A stretch of 64,000 nucleotides of DNA from positions 8,432,001 through 8,496,000 of the forward strand of contig JAYJMM010000123.1 of the NCBI GenBank assembly GCA_037349105.1, in the 5' to 3' direction. The position numbers were made by a program, and so were the translations under genes. The stretch is from Limnomonas spitsbergensis (lineage: Eukaryota; Chlorophyta; Chlorophyceae; Chlamydomonadales). The notes beneath the pieces were generated by a model. It did not search any database and was not told the DNA's origin. It saw only the letters and a program-made list of their open reading frames with translations. Of the stretch, positions 23,760 to 35,100 are shown piece by piece; position 1 is the first letter of the stretch, and each line of letters opens with the position of its first letter.

Positions 23760-23992
23760 GGGGGAAATGGTCCAGTGGTATAACGCTGGTGGCATCCATA
23801 CCCAGAGGTTGAGGGATCGAACCCGCCACACGATCTTCTCCGCCTAGAGCCGGGTTCCATGTTCCTGCCCCCTCACATAGGAGGATGGCATGGCTGCACC
23901 ATGGCCCAGGCTGTGCATGGTAGCTGGAAATGAGCCTAGTCATTCCCTACCAGCCCCACGTGGCCGAGCGTTCAGCAGGGCCCAGCGGGTAT
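23760..23992 (+). mobile_element. SINE-like element with tRNA-like head
   Basis: The first about 75 bases contain a Pol III A-box-like TGGTCCAGTGGTATAACG and a B-box-like GGGATCGAACCC at tRNA spacing. A tRNA-unrelated body shared with 4601-4800 follows, ending CCCACGTGGCCGAGCG, TTCAGCAGGGCCCAGCGGG. No target duplication is obvious for this copy. It is likely a longer, older member of the family. Confidence 0.65.
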
Positions 23993-24014
23993 GCACTGTT
24001 CTAAACAAGCGGCT

Positions 24015-24895
24015 GTAGGGGTTGCCGCCCCTTCACTCCGCCTCAAACCCAGATTTGAAGGCATGAATTGCACCCCGTATCCACACTCCAAAAAAATAAA
24101 GGGAGGGGCTGCCGCCTCGGCACCCCGCCTCGCGCCAAACAAGTTCAAATGCAAGGGCTGCCGCCCTGGCACCCCGCCTCCTGCCCAAACAAATAAGGCA
24201 AGGGCTGCACCCCGCTTCTTGCACCAAAGATTTAAAGGCATGGGCTGATGCCCCTGCACCTCGCTTCCCAAACCACAACGTTTGAGAAAGTAGCAGCACA
24301 TAAGGAAGCTATGCCATGCGGAGGGCGGGGGGGTTGGGACATGGAGGGTGGGGGGGCCTATCGGCATTTATTGTGGTGGGGTGGTGGGGAGCTCTCTCGG
24401 GGAGGAGCATGTACCTTATTCTGCATCAAGTCACCCCTTTCATTAGAAATCCGTCAAATAAGGTTGTCTTCACATGCTTTCATCAATTCTGGTGGGAAAT
24501 GAGAACACGGACATCATTCTGGGGCCACGTGATTTCTCTGATTACATGACGGTGGTTAGAGGAATTGCCTCAGGAGTTAGAACACTTGTAAAACTTGCAA
24601 AAATCACCCCCACACTTCGTTATGAAGCCCCCGATCAAAGCATTTAGGAAGATGCCCCCATCCTTGCATCACGACAAAAAGTTTGCAAGGAGGAGCTGCT
24701 GCCCATGCACCCCCGCTTACCACCATAAGAAGTTTAAAGACATGGGCTGCTGCCCCTGCACCCCGCCCCTTGCTCTATGTTTAGATGTTAGGGGTTGAAA
24801 AGGTTGAAAGACAAGTGCAGCTGCCCCTGCCCCACAAAAGGATTAAAAGGCAGGGGTTGCCGCCCATGCACCCCGCTTCCCCGCTAAACGCGCAA
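24015..24895. repeat. Degenerate about 50-bp array (GGGCTGCCGCCCCTGCACCCCGC)
   Basis: Two blocks (about 24015-24275 and 24690-24890) of imperfect units carrying GGGCTGC.GCCC.TGCACCCCGC followed by an A-rich spacer. The second block abuts the left target site of the retroelement. Unrelated sequence with small frames lies between the blocks. Confidence 0.7.
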
Positions 24896-24898
24896 CCC

Positions 24899-24902
24899 TA
24901 AA
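24899..24902. other. Left target-site duplication TAAA
   Basis: TAAA precedes the element's left end (TGTCGCACC) and is repeated at 49966-49969 directly after its right end (CCGTGACA). This defines the outer limits of the retroelement and indicates a staggered integrase cut. Confidence 0.85.
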
Positions 24903-25148
24903 TGTCGCACCATAAAGCAGTAATCGTGCCAAAATGGTGTAAGCTGTCCTTACTGCCTTAGAGAGGCTCAAACTACTCACAACTAAGGTTCAACACCTGT
25001 ACATACGTGCCTCTTGTACTACACTGCTGAGGTACAAGGGCTGTAAAGGGGGTAACTTGGTACAGCGTACCGCATAAGAGCTAAGGCTGGGATAAGGCTG
25101 GCCTGCCCGGGCGCCCCTAGCTGTGGGTACCGCCCCTACTTTACTCGC
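24903..25148 (-). repeat. Terminal repeat B2
   Basis: 246 bp, identical to B1 (31108-31353) except for two substitutions. It begins (plus strand) TGTCGCACC and ends CTTTACTCGC. In the intact repeat it is contiguous with A2, and together they form an 885-bp unit with TG...CA ends. Confidence 0.93.
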
Positions 25149-25967
25149 GATGGTTGCTTCGGGTCCGTGGTGGACTTCTTCCCCACTGAGTGGCGGACAC
25201 CTACGGGCGGACTCAGCGTCTACACGCTGGCCGCGAATGCGCGGCGCGTTAAGCTGTGGTTGGAACTTCTAGGTGACAGGCGTGGAGCTGGTCGCTTGTA
25301 GAGCTGCGACTAAAGGCCTGTCGGGTAGCGAACCCTACAGGTCGTTATGAGTCACTTACCGCGTGTAGCGGGCGGAGCCGTAGCCGTAGACTGCGGACGA
25401 CGTAGTCCTAGGCAGGGCTGGGCTTCGGGCTAGGTGTTCTCGTGCTTGCTAGACGGCGGGGACGCTGTTCTAGGCTTGACTGGCTTAGTGGTACTGGCTT
25501 TGATGCACTTCACTGGTTAGGTCTCCGAGATCTAGCCGGTGCTGGTTACAAATAGAGGCCTGTCCACTTAAAAGGAACGAAGTGAACGTCAAGCGTGCAA
25601 GCCGGGATTCAAAGGTCCCGGCAAGCCCTATGCACTGAGTACGGGAAACCCTGCCTCAGACCTTCCCGAAAGTGGGAACACTACTGGAAATGCGCAGTAG
25701 GAAAACCTCGGTATTACCATGGTTTACATCAGTAAAAACTTCCGTTACCATGGTAACAGAGTTACGTTGGTAACCAAGGCCTTACATATGTAAATTTACT
25801 ACGGACGAAGGCTCTGTCGGTTTACATCAGTTTTTCCGCATGATATTCGACCATGGTATTGTAACCAATGTCAAGCTACAAAGCTTCCAAGTTTGTTATC
25901 TAACCGAGCGTTTACTGCGTTTTTACTTATGTACTTTTACTGAGCTCCTACTAAGCTTGTACAATGG

Positions 25968-26205
25968 TCATCCTACAGAGTTTTCACCAGGCCTTTACCA
26001 AGGTCATCCTACTGAAGTTTTACCAGGCCTTTACCAAGGTCATCCTACTGAGTTTTTACCAGGCCTTTACCAAGGTCATCCTACTGAGTTATTACCAGGC
26101 CTTAACCAAGGTCATCTTACTGAGTTTTTACCAGGCCTTAACCAAGGTCATCCTACTGAGTTTTTACCAGGCCTTTACCAAGGTCATCCTACTGACTTCT
26201 TACTA
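25968..26205. repeat. 36-bp tandem repeat inside the CACTA element
   Basis: Six to seven units of the form TCATCCTACTGAGTTTTTAC-CAGGCCTTTACCAAGG. Because 36 is a multiple of three, one plus-strand frame (25840-26373, 177 codons) reads as a 12-residue repeat GHPTEFLPGLYQ, but a second frame is open too. I do not call a gene. Confidence 0.9.
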
Positions 26206-26373
26206 GATTGGCCTACTGAGAGAAGCAGTACTAGTATTGCACCGTTGCATAATAGTTGTGATACACTATTAATCTGTTGTTGTACTACGCGCGTGTTATT
26301 GGCAATGAGATTACACCTTGCCCACGAAGGCTTGGCCGCATGGGCGCCGAAGTGTCAGACTGTGCGGAAATAA

Positions 26374-28470
26374 AATTGAATGCAAAGGGGGAATGGAAGA
26401 AAACAACATAAAATAAAAAGGAAAGACCCACCACCCCACCCGAAAAGCCCAAGTCAAAAGGAAAGGGAGGGGCAAAATTGAAATACCCCTCAAATGAATG
26501 CTAGCATGATACGGGTTAGCATTTGCAGATTGTCTGATTAATAAATAAAAAATGGACACACATAGCCAACACAATTAGCTGCACTACGTCAGCTCCGTAT
26601 CTCAAAAAATTTAGCGTGTGCGCTTCTTCGTACACATTGTGATGCCTGGCCATGATATTCATGATGCTCTTCGAAGCTTCCACCCATGTGGATGAACACC
26701 TGGAGATTTTGGGGTCGAAGCAAAAAATCAGCATATAGAGCACATTTTCTTTTAACCTTCAAGTCATGAACAATTCAGCCAGCCGGTTCGTAGATGGCCA
26801 TTTATGAAAACTCACCGATGCTTCAATGGACGGTAGTTGCGCCAAAATCAAGGTGACAATGACAATGGTAGAGGCCCCGTAATGTGTTCTGTTTCTCAGA
26901 GTGTGTGCCTGTGGAAAGTACAGAGCCACGGTGTTAAGCTTTGGTCTGGATACATGACTGGTCCCAAACAAAGCAAACATGCAGATCCCCAGCTTACATG
27001 GAAATAGTGTGCTACTGGGATGACGCTGTACTTGACAGCCTTTAGCTAGAGATCACCATGTCTGCTGACCACTGCTGGCCGATGGTGAAGCAAGCATATG
27101 AACAAACCATAATACATCGCAATTGCTTTGGTACCTGCATTATTTCAGCGCGGCTAAGTTTTTAGATGCATTAAATGTGGTCATGGCCAAAGTGCTGATG
27201 GCCATATGTGGTCGCTGGAGAGATTCAAGCGGACATTATAAGGCGGACCATCGTGCTATCCTAGTGAGCAATGTTGTACAAGGATGTAACGAGTTTGACC
27301 ACGCGCATCGTATTAGATGCTTGTGGCATGCAAGCTGCATGGCAGATAGGCATGTCTTGGCATGTAATCTATGCCTTATGACCGATACACTTCTGTGAGG
27401 CAGGCCGCATGGCGAATACGCTTGAAGCATGCATTGTGCAATGTGCATGGCGAATTGGCAGGTGCCCTTGTGGCAGGTAAGCTGCTAGCGGACAGGCGCG
27501 TCACCATAGCGGCGTGCATGCATGCATCAAGGGGATTCAAGGCTGGTGAGCTGCATGGCTGGTACACTTGTGGCAGGCAAGTTGTCATACCGTATGCATG
27601 TACTCCACTTACCAGAACGGAAGACTAACATGCTTTCATGCAGTCGATGGCTCAATTGCTCGCTGACATTTATTGCTAATGTGCTTGTCTCTGCTCGATT
27701 TCTCGCTGACGTTTGACGCCAACGTGGTAGCCTGTAAACTTCAGCGAGGAAAAGAGCAGATATTTGGCATCAGCGGATGTTGTCTTCAATTTGCAAGCCA
27801 CGGCAACCCTTCCCCATGATAGAAGTCCGAGTCAAAGTCAGTAACCGATCCCAAGACTGCTCGACGGATTCAAGCTTTCCACACGAAGCGAATTTAATGA
27901 TAAGAAGCGATTATGACTGATTTCCGACGCTACTTCTCTCAGGGGATTTCCAGTAAAGCATGGCCCGAACTCGAAAGCACTAAGCATGAGGTTGTACGGC
28001 CTGACTCGCTTCAGAACCATCAGAAATCAAAAACATTCGAATCACATACCGTCAACTTCTGGGCTCGCTCAGGCGTTTCAATACCTTTCATTTTCTTGAA
28101 ATCGCATGCCATCGAATAAATTGTCAGGGTGGAATGAGCAATCATTTGTGGCGCTACTCTTACGATCAGGTGCATGCTTGGCTTTGTTTCAATCCACCAG
28201 TGCAAGCTTGTAATCATGATGCACACTGACATTCATGATTTGGGTTCGTTAGAGTATCGCAATGCCCAGTATTGATCTCAAGTTTGCTTCCTTGTCCACA
28301 CGCAGGAACTATCAAAAGAGTACCGAGCTGCTCATCCAGAATCTTACATTTTAATGGCTGTGCCGCGAGATTGTTCAACAGTTCAAGACCGTCGCTCGCC
28401 TGCAAGCAAGCGCTTCCTTGGCACTGAGGCCTACACAATCGATATTTTCGAAGATTGCAGTACTTCTGCA
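26374..28470. other. CACTA interior with possible captured exon fragments
   Basis: On the minus strand a segment at about 26911-26817 is bounded by CAG acceptor and TCG|GTGAGT donor and would encode AHTLRNRTHYGASTIV and onward, a partly hydrophobic stretch. A second, about 26700-26530, encodes a hydrophobic stretch ending LIVLAMCVHFLF after a possible acceptor. Their phases do not join cleanly. CACTA elements often carry host gene pieces, but I cannot name a source gene. Confidence 0.35.
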
Positions 28471-28472
28471 CA

Positions 28473-29972
28473 TTCTGGCTTGCACTACATTAGCTTTGCA
28501 TTACAGCAACGGCGCCGCACCCACTGCCGGCATGAACTGCCCCCACGCTGCAACATTGCCGCACCCACTGACATGATCTGCCACCACGCTGCAATAATGA
28601 TTTTTAAGTCCGGCATGCACATGTTGTGAGCAATATCCTGGCACACCCATGTAGTTGAGGCTGGATATCCCGGCACGCCCATGTATCTGAGGTTGGATAT
28701 TCTGGCACGCCTGTGGGTTGCGGCTGGCTTTCCGGCACGCCCATGGGTTGGGGCTGGTATTCCGGCACGAACATGGGTTGGGGCTGGTTTCCCGGCACGC
28801 ACATGGGTTGGGGCTGGTAAAGGCTCATGCTTGTTGTTGTTTGCTTTGGCATCTTCTTTTTAAACGAGTCCCTGGCTGAACAGGCCCTCACTACCATGCA
28901 CTGCATGAATACTGTAATACATGTGCACTTTCTGGCTTGCACTACATGAGCTTTGCACTACCGCAACAACGCCACACCCACTGCTGGCCAAAACTGCTCC
29001 TACGCTGCAACATTGCCTCACCCACTGGCATGCTATGCCGCCATGCTGCAATAATGATTTTTAAGTCCGGCATGCACATGTTGTGAGCAATATCCTGGCA
29101 CACCCATGTAGTTGAGGCTGGATATCCCGGCACGCCCATGTATTTGAGGCTGGATATTCTGGCACGCCTATGGGTTGCGGCTGGCTTTCCGGCACGCCCA
29201 TGGGTTGGGGCTGGTAATCCGGCACGAACATGGGTTGGGGCTGGTTTCCCGGCACGCACATGGGTTGGGGCTGGTAAAGGCTCATGCTTGTTGTTGTTTG
29301 CTTTGGCATCTTCTTTTTAAACGAGTCCCTGGCTGAACAGGCCCTCACTACCATGCACTGCATGAATACTGTAATACATGTGCACTTTCTGGCTTGCACT
29401 ACATGAGCTTTGCACTACCGCAACAACGCCACACCCACTGCTGGCTAGAACTGCTCCTACGCTGCTACATTGCCTCACCCACTGGCATGCTCTGCCGCCA
29501 TGCTGCAATAATGATTTTTAAGTCCGGCATGCACATGTTGTGAGCAATATCCTGGCACACCCATGTAGTTGAGGCTGGATATCCCGGCACGCCCATGTAT
29601 CTGAGGTTGGATATTCTGGCACGCCTGTGGGTTGCGGCTGGCTTTCCGGCACGCCCATGGGTTGGGGCTGGTAATCCGGCACGAACATGGGTTGGGGCCG
29701 GTTTCCCGGCACGCACATGGGTTGGGGCTGGTAAAGGCTCATGCTTGTTGTTGTTTGCTTTGGCATCTTCTTTTTAAACGAGTCCCTGGCTGAACAGGCC
29801 CTCACTACCATGCACTGCATGAATACTGTAATACATGTGCACTTTCTGGCTTGCACTACATGAGCTTTGCACTATCGCAACAGCGCCATACCCACTGCTG
29901 GCCAGAACTGCTCCTACGCTGCAACACTGCCGCACCCACTGGCATGCTCTGCCACCATGCTGCAATAATGAT
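28473..29972. repeat. 457-bp tandem repeat, three full copies plus a partial
   Basis: The block TTCTGGCTTGCACTACAT recurs at 28473, 28930, 29387 and 29844, exactly 457 bp apart. Each unit has its own subrepeats of about 30 bp (GGCACGCCCATGGGTTGGGGC-like). The fourth copy stops after about 128 bp. A 112-codon minus-strand frame is kept open in all three copies, but high copy identity explains this without selection. Confidence 0.93.
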
Positions 29973-30989
29973 GCAACCACTGGCGTGTATTGCCTTTAAT
30001 GTGCAACATCGCCTCCACCCACCACATCAACCAGCCGCACCTCCATCATCCACATCAACGAGCCCTACCTCCACCCACCACCTCCACCAGCCCCACCTCC
30101 ACCCACCACCTCAACCAGCCCCACTTCCATGCCCACCACATCAAATTGTCCCCTCTCCCACCAACGCACTTTGACCTCCTCCGCTACCATGCCCCCATCC
30201 CCCCAGCACGAGGCTTATGCCCGCGTATATATGTAGTATAGGGTTTTGTCTCATCACTTGCACGAGGTCATTGGGTCATGAAACAATTATTAACTGGAAT
30301 CAGGTTTGATTGTGGCATCAGCTTTTCTTCTTACACACTACTTACCGGAAATAGAATACCGGTAAAATCTTGCCGAAATGGCATATTGGTGAATCTAACA
30401 TCTTGTGTGAATTGTATCCGGAAACATTCATGCATACAAACTAACCTTGTGGTAAGGAATGTTTCTGGCAAGGGAGAAAGGAAATAAATAATGGAACAAG
30501 AAGGGCAGGGGAACTATCGGTTACTTAGTAATGTGCGGGCGACTTCTTAATGTAACCTTGGTTACTTAGTCTGGGCGGGCGGAGAGGTGTAACGATATAT
30601 ACCTTGGTTACTTAGTAACGTCAACCTAGAAATGTAACGTCGGTTACGAAGTTGCTTACGGCCAGCCTAGTCATCTTACATTGGTAACTAGGTAACATAC
30701 GGCCTACCTAGTAATATCACATAGGTTGCTAAGTAACTTTCGGGCAACAAGGTAATTTTACATGGGTAACTAAGTAACTTACGGCCAACCCAGTAATGTT
30801 ACATAGACTAACGTTGGTAACATCATGGTAATGCCTCTTACCAAGAGATAACAATGGTAACTTGACAAACGTAGAAACATACCATGGTTGACATTGGTAC
30901 CACCATGGTAGCACCTTAGCCAGCCATGTAAATTAACCAAGTTGGGCATTTACCATGGTAAACCATGGTGTTACTGTGAAATTTCCAGT

Positions 30990-31107
30990 AGTGGAAGCTG
31001 GGCTCCTAACCCTAAAAAGGGGCTCCGCAGGGAAGCTGCGGAGTCTACGGGGACGCGTCAGCGGTCCCTACGGTTTTGGCACGTATACTGCATTATACCG
31101 TGACAGC
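30990..31107 (-). other. B1/A2 junction GACA-gc-TGTC
   Basis: A2 starts (minus strand) TGTC at 31105 and B1 ends GACA at 31108, with only gc (31106-31107) between them. The same two sequences form the outer ends of the whole element, so this is an internal copy of the end-to-end joint with two extra bases. Two bases is what retroelement integrases typically trim. Confidence 0.85.
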
Positions 31108-31353
31108 TGTCGCACCATAAAGCAGTAATCGTGCCAAAATGGTGTAAGCTGTCCTTACTGCCTTAGAGAGGCTCAAACTACTCACAACTAAGGTTCAACA
31201 CCTGTACATACGTGCCTCTTGTACTACATTGCTGAGGTACAAGGGCTGTAAAGGGGGTAACTTGGTACAGCGTACCGCTTAAGAGCTAAGGCTGGGATAA
31301 GGCTGGCCTGCCCGGGCGCCCCTAGCTGTGGGTACCGCCCCTACTTTACTCGC
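31108..31353 (-). repeat. Terminal repeat B1
   Basis: 246 bp, two substitutions relative to B2. On the minus strand it directly follows a purine tract and is directly followed by gc and A2. Confidence 0.93.
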
Positions 31354-31365
31354 CCCCCGCTCCTC
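31354..31365 (-). promoter_or_regulatory. Polypurine-tract-like sequence (plus-strand primer)
   Basis: The minus strand reads GAGGAGCGGGGG directly before B1. A purine run immediately upstream of the 3' terminal repeat is the position of the polypurine tract in LTR retrotransposons. Its junction with B1 and not with a TG-starting repeat is part of the split-repeat oddity. Confidence 0.55.
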
Positions 31366-32171
31366 ACGAAACGCACACCGGGCGTGCGTGGGGAGCCGGA
31401 CTAGGGGTGGTACTGCAACTGAGATCGGAAAAATATGTACACTCAGAACTGGTCAGTTCCCTAACACGGAACCCTCCTAAACACCTGACTGCAATCCAAC
31501 CAGTCGGTTTGAACAAAAGAAATCCACTGAAGAAAATCCACTGCAGGAAATTAACACAAGGAAATTCACTAAAGAATACTCACTGAAACTCGACTCAGGC
31601 CTCTGGGTTCCCGGTCTCTTTCTGGCCTGATCAGGGCATACAGAATCCGGTACCTTCACCATTGTCACGCTTGTTTGGAAGTCAAGAAAGGGTCAGAACC
31701 CCTGAAAAACCATCAGAACTACGGGAAGCCAGCGGCCATCAGAATCCATCAGAAATTGTCAGAATCCCTCAGAAATCAGAACGCATCGGAAACCATCAGA
31801 AACCAGAATCCCACAGAAACCACCAGAAATCAGAAGTCAGAAATTATCAGACATCAGAACGCATCAGACCATCAGAAACCTGCACTCCTCAGAGACCATC
31901 AGAAATCTACAGCGTGTCGCATGAGAATGAACCGAATCTTCAGTGGGGCTCATCCGGGCCTACAGACATCTCCTGTTATTCAACCCTCAGCTCTTCATAG
32001 GAACACGGAAACCCGCTGCTCTCGCCCCACTGCACCGTTGACACCTGGCCCTAAGCTACAGGAGACGTGTGCAGTAGCAGCGGTGCTTCTCCCAACCCGC
32101 CTGTACAGGTGGCTGGCCCTGTGGCGGTTCTATGGCTATTATCCCTCCCTGTCCCCCTTGGCTGTCTGCCC
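31366..32171 (-). other. 3' untranslated part of the retroelement with CATCAGAA-type repeats
   Basis: Between the polyprotein stop and the purine tract. 31690-31920 is filled with degenerate 10-14-bp units (CATCAGAAAYC, plus strand). Plus-strand frames here are repeat by-products. Confidence 0.6.
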
Positions 32172-35100
32172 CTAGGCAGCTGTCTCCTCCTCTGCTCTGG
32201 CTGCGTCGGTGGCCGCTTTGGCCCTGCGCTGAACTGCCCTGGGGGTGACGTTGGCTTTTCCTCTGCCCGTTGTGTATGAAATGTCATACAGCCCGTTGGG
32301 CATGGGCCTGGCGATGCCCCGCTCCATCTGTTTAGTGGCCGGATTGGTGGCCATGACCTCCACCTCTGGCTTGTCCATGGCTCCTGTCTCCTGGGCTGCT
32401 CTGGCGGCTGCCCTGGTTGCCCGGGGCGCTGTCTCCTCGTGATGGGCTGGTTTGTTCGGTACTGCTGCTGCGGCCAGGCCCGGCACGCTGGCCCTTGATG
32501 CAGGCTCGCACCTGGGGCATATCCAATCGCCCTCGGGGATGGCGTAGAGCGCTGGCGCGAGGCAGTCCATGTGCCAGCCGGTGTTGCATGCGTCGCACAG
32601 GAGCATGACGTCCCCCCGGTCGGGTAGGCGGCAGACTTCGCAGGACAGGCTGACGTTGGGCCTGGAGGTGCTGAAATCCACCCTGCCTTTCAGGTTGGGG
32701 AGGTGGCACGGGGAGCAGTTGACTGCGTTCTCTGTTACGGTCAAGCCATCGGCGCCCTCCAGCACCAACGCCCCCGTCTCCCCCAGCCTCTGCACCCGCA
32801 GGATTTCCGGCCTGGCTTTGGGGTCGAGGCTGCGCCGCTCCGAAGCGTACCGTACGTACACGTAATCCCCAACGGCGAACCGCCTGACCTGGGGTACATA
32901 TCCTCCTCCGCGGATCCTGGCGTAGCGCAACTTGTCCCGGTGCTGTGCGATCTTCAGGTGCTCTCCCGCGACCGGAAGGGCCTCCTTGATCCTGGCCACC
33001 CTGGCGAGGAGCAGGTCTGCGGCCTCCTCCACTGTTGCCACTCGCGCTGTGCTCCATAGGTCTGCCCCGACCTTGGTGGGGAACACTGGCTTCTGCCCGT
33101 ACAGTACCTCGTAGGGAGCCATGCGCGTAGCCTGCTGAGGCGAGCACCGGAAACCCAGCGCCACCCACGGGACCATCCTGTCCCATGAGTCGTCGCTGCT
33201 CCCGTCCCCGCAGCACTTGCGCAGGCCCGTCTTGAGGGTCTGGACAGCCCGTTCGGATAGCCCATCCGCCTGGGGATGGTTGGCGGAGGTGGTGCGATGG
33301 TCAATGAAGCAATCGAGTAACATGTCTTGGAACTCTCCCTGGAACTCTGTCCCCTGATCGGTGACCACCTCTGCGCATCCCCCAAACCGTGCAACCACGT
33401 TTTGGAAGAATGCCAAGGCCGTCACGTCAGACGCCTTGCTGGGGATGGGGATAAGCTCCACCCACTTGGAGTAGTGCTCTACACACACCATGACGTACCG
33501 GTTGCCCCTAGGCGTGGTAGTGAACGGCCCGCACAGGTCCACACCCCAGCGGAAAAATAAACCCTCAATAGGGAGTGGGTGCAGGTCTGGCTGCGTGTGA
33601 TTGAACGTGGACGCCCTTGCCCTGTCGCACACCCCGCACTCCTGGACAGCCTTCCTGACCGCTGCCCTAAGCCCTCTCCACCAGTGCTGCTGCAGGATCA
33701 TGAAGGCCGTGCGGTGGCTGCCGAAGTGACCGGTGCTAGCGTGAGCTTCCCTGATTACTGCCTGTCTGTCCTCGGGCCTGGGAACTACACACCGCCGTCC
33801 GTCTGGCATCACCCTCATCAGCACGCCCCCCCTCTCTGGTTCCCACTGGAAAGGTGCGGCTCTGCGCTGCACCCTGGCCTGTTCCCCTGCCTCTGCCCCA
33901 GGGGGGTGCATTTTTGATTGCAGGTAGTGCAGGACTGGCACGTCTGTCCATACGTCCACCCGGGCTGCAGGCCCTGCTGCGCATCCTGGTGGGTCCACGA
34001 CCTCCCCTGCCTCGTCGTCAGCTACCCGGACGGGATCTGGGTCTGGGTCAGACTGCCCACCTGGTTCCTGGGCTGCATCCGCCCAGTCTGCTGCCGCTGA
34101 CTCCCCCAAGCATTGCCGATACGTTGCTGCCGCTTCGTCCTCGCCGGAGCATGCTTTGCCTGCACTGGCTAGGGCGCAATGTGTGGACGTCAGGGTCATG
34201 CCGATAGCAGGGTCGTGGTCCGGGCCTGGTAAACCAGCCCTGCGGGCCAGCTCTCTAGGGATGATCTTGGCCGCCTCGAGGGCTATGGTGAGCCAAGCCT
34301 CGAGAGCCCAAGCATCCATGCACCTGCCCAAGGCGGCCCTCCTATCTCCCTCAGGAAAGTCGGGGCGGGGCAAAGTGGACCCCACTGCGTACCCCATGGC
34401 CCTCTCCCTTTCATTTGCATTTGGTTCCTGCAGGCCCCCCATGGGCCTGAAAACCATGCCGATCTGCCCGTTCCGGAAAGCGTAGGATGCGGGGGTGGCC
34501 ATGAGGCAGGGCAGCGCCCTCCTTGGTTGCCCATACACATTGATACGGTACCCGCCGTTATCGGGGCATGCTACGACCTGCGCCCTACTACCCTCGTCCA
34601 GAATGTCATCCACAATACCGTCGTGCGGCCTATGCGATGCCTGGATAACAAACTCAATGTCTGCAGCTGGTGCTAGGTTGCCCCAGTAGTTGCGCGTGCG
34701 GTGGGCATAGGAGCCCACTTGCGCTGCATCAAACAGGGAAGGCCTACCCAGCATCCTGCACACCTCGCCGAAAGCCTCTACGCTAGCCTTCTCGCTCCTC
34801 TGGTTTAGCTGCATAGCGACATTTTCAATCAGGTATGCTGGCGGCTTGACCCTCTGCAGGATCTGCAAGGAGCCGAGCAGCTTGATAAGCGGGAAGAAAG
34901 ACTTGCTCCTGGCCCCCTCGAGCCCCTTGCCCTTGCCTGCAGCCGACAAGTCGTGGCACTCCCATCCTACTACCATAAACCACTGGCGACCTTGCTGTGC
35001 CCCAGCCTCTATGAAGTGCTGGGCAGTAATGGAGTACACGTCCTGGGGCAGTGCCCTGAATGCCCCCTCGACAGCGGGCGCTGGGAGCAATAGCGGGTAT

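Larger units (their letters stand above)
25679..30993. mobile_element. Non-autonomous CACTA (En/Spm-type) transposon nested in A2
   Basis: It begins CACTACTGGAAAT and ends with the inverted copy ATTTCCAGTAGTG. The 3-bp target duplication GAA is at 25676-25678 and 30994-30996. Removing the element and one GAA restores perfect co-linearity with A1. Both subterminal regions (25700-25860 and 30520-30980) are crowded with short direct and inverted motifs such as GGTAAC, CCATGG and TTACTTAG, typical of CACTA subterminal binding sites. No transposase is recognisable in its 5315 bp. Confidence 0.93.
25149..31105 (-). repeat. Terminal repeat A2, interrupted by a CACTA transposon
   Basis: 25149-25678 plus 30997-31105 equals 639 bp, matching A1 (49327-49965) base for base except about two positions. 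It contains a stem-loop CTCCGCAG/CTGCGGAG at about 31023-31046 and the segment 25561-25584 that is complementary to the start of the internal domain. Confidence 0.93.

Noticed and set aside
24890..24902. Telomere-type CCCTAAA repeats at the retroelement flanks
   Set aside because: Only one or two copies occur on each side, too few to call a telomeric tract.
24903..25678. A solo LTR at the left of the CACTA element
   Set aside because: The A/B segments resume after the CACTA with a clean GAA duplication and are part of the large element's A2-B2 end. The TAAA duplications pair only with the far end at 49966.
28604..29856. Three copies of a 112-codon frame rich in QPQPM
   Set aside because: It follows the 457-bp tandem repeat. 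Copies are too alike to show selection, and there is no start or splice support.
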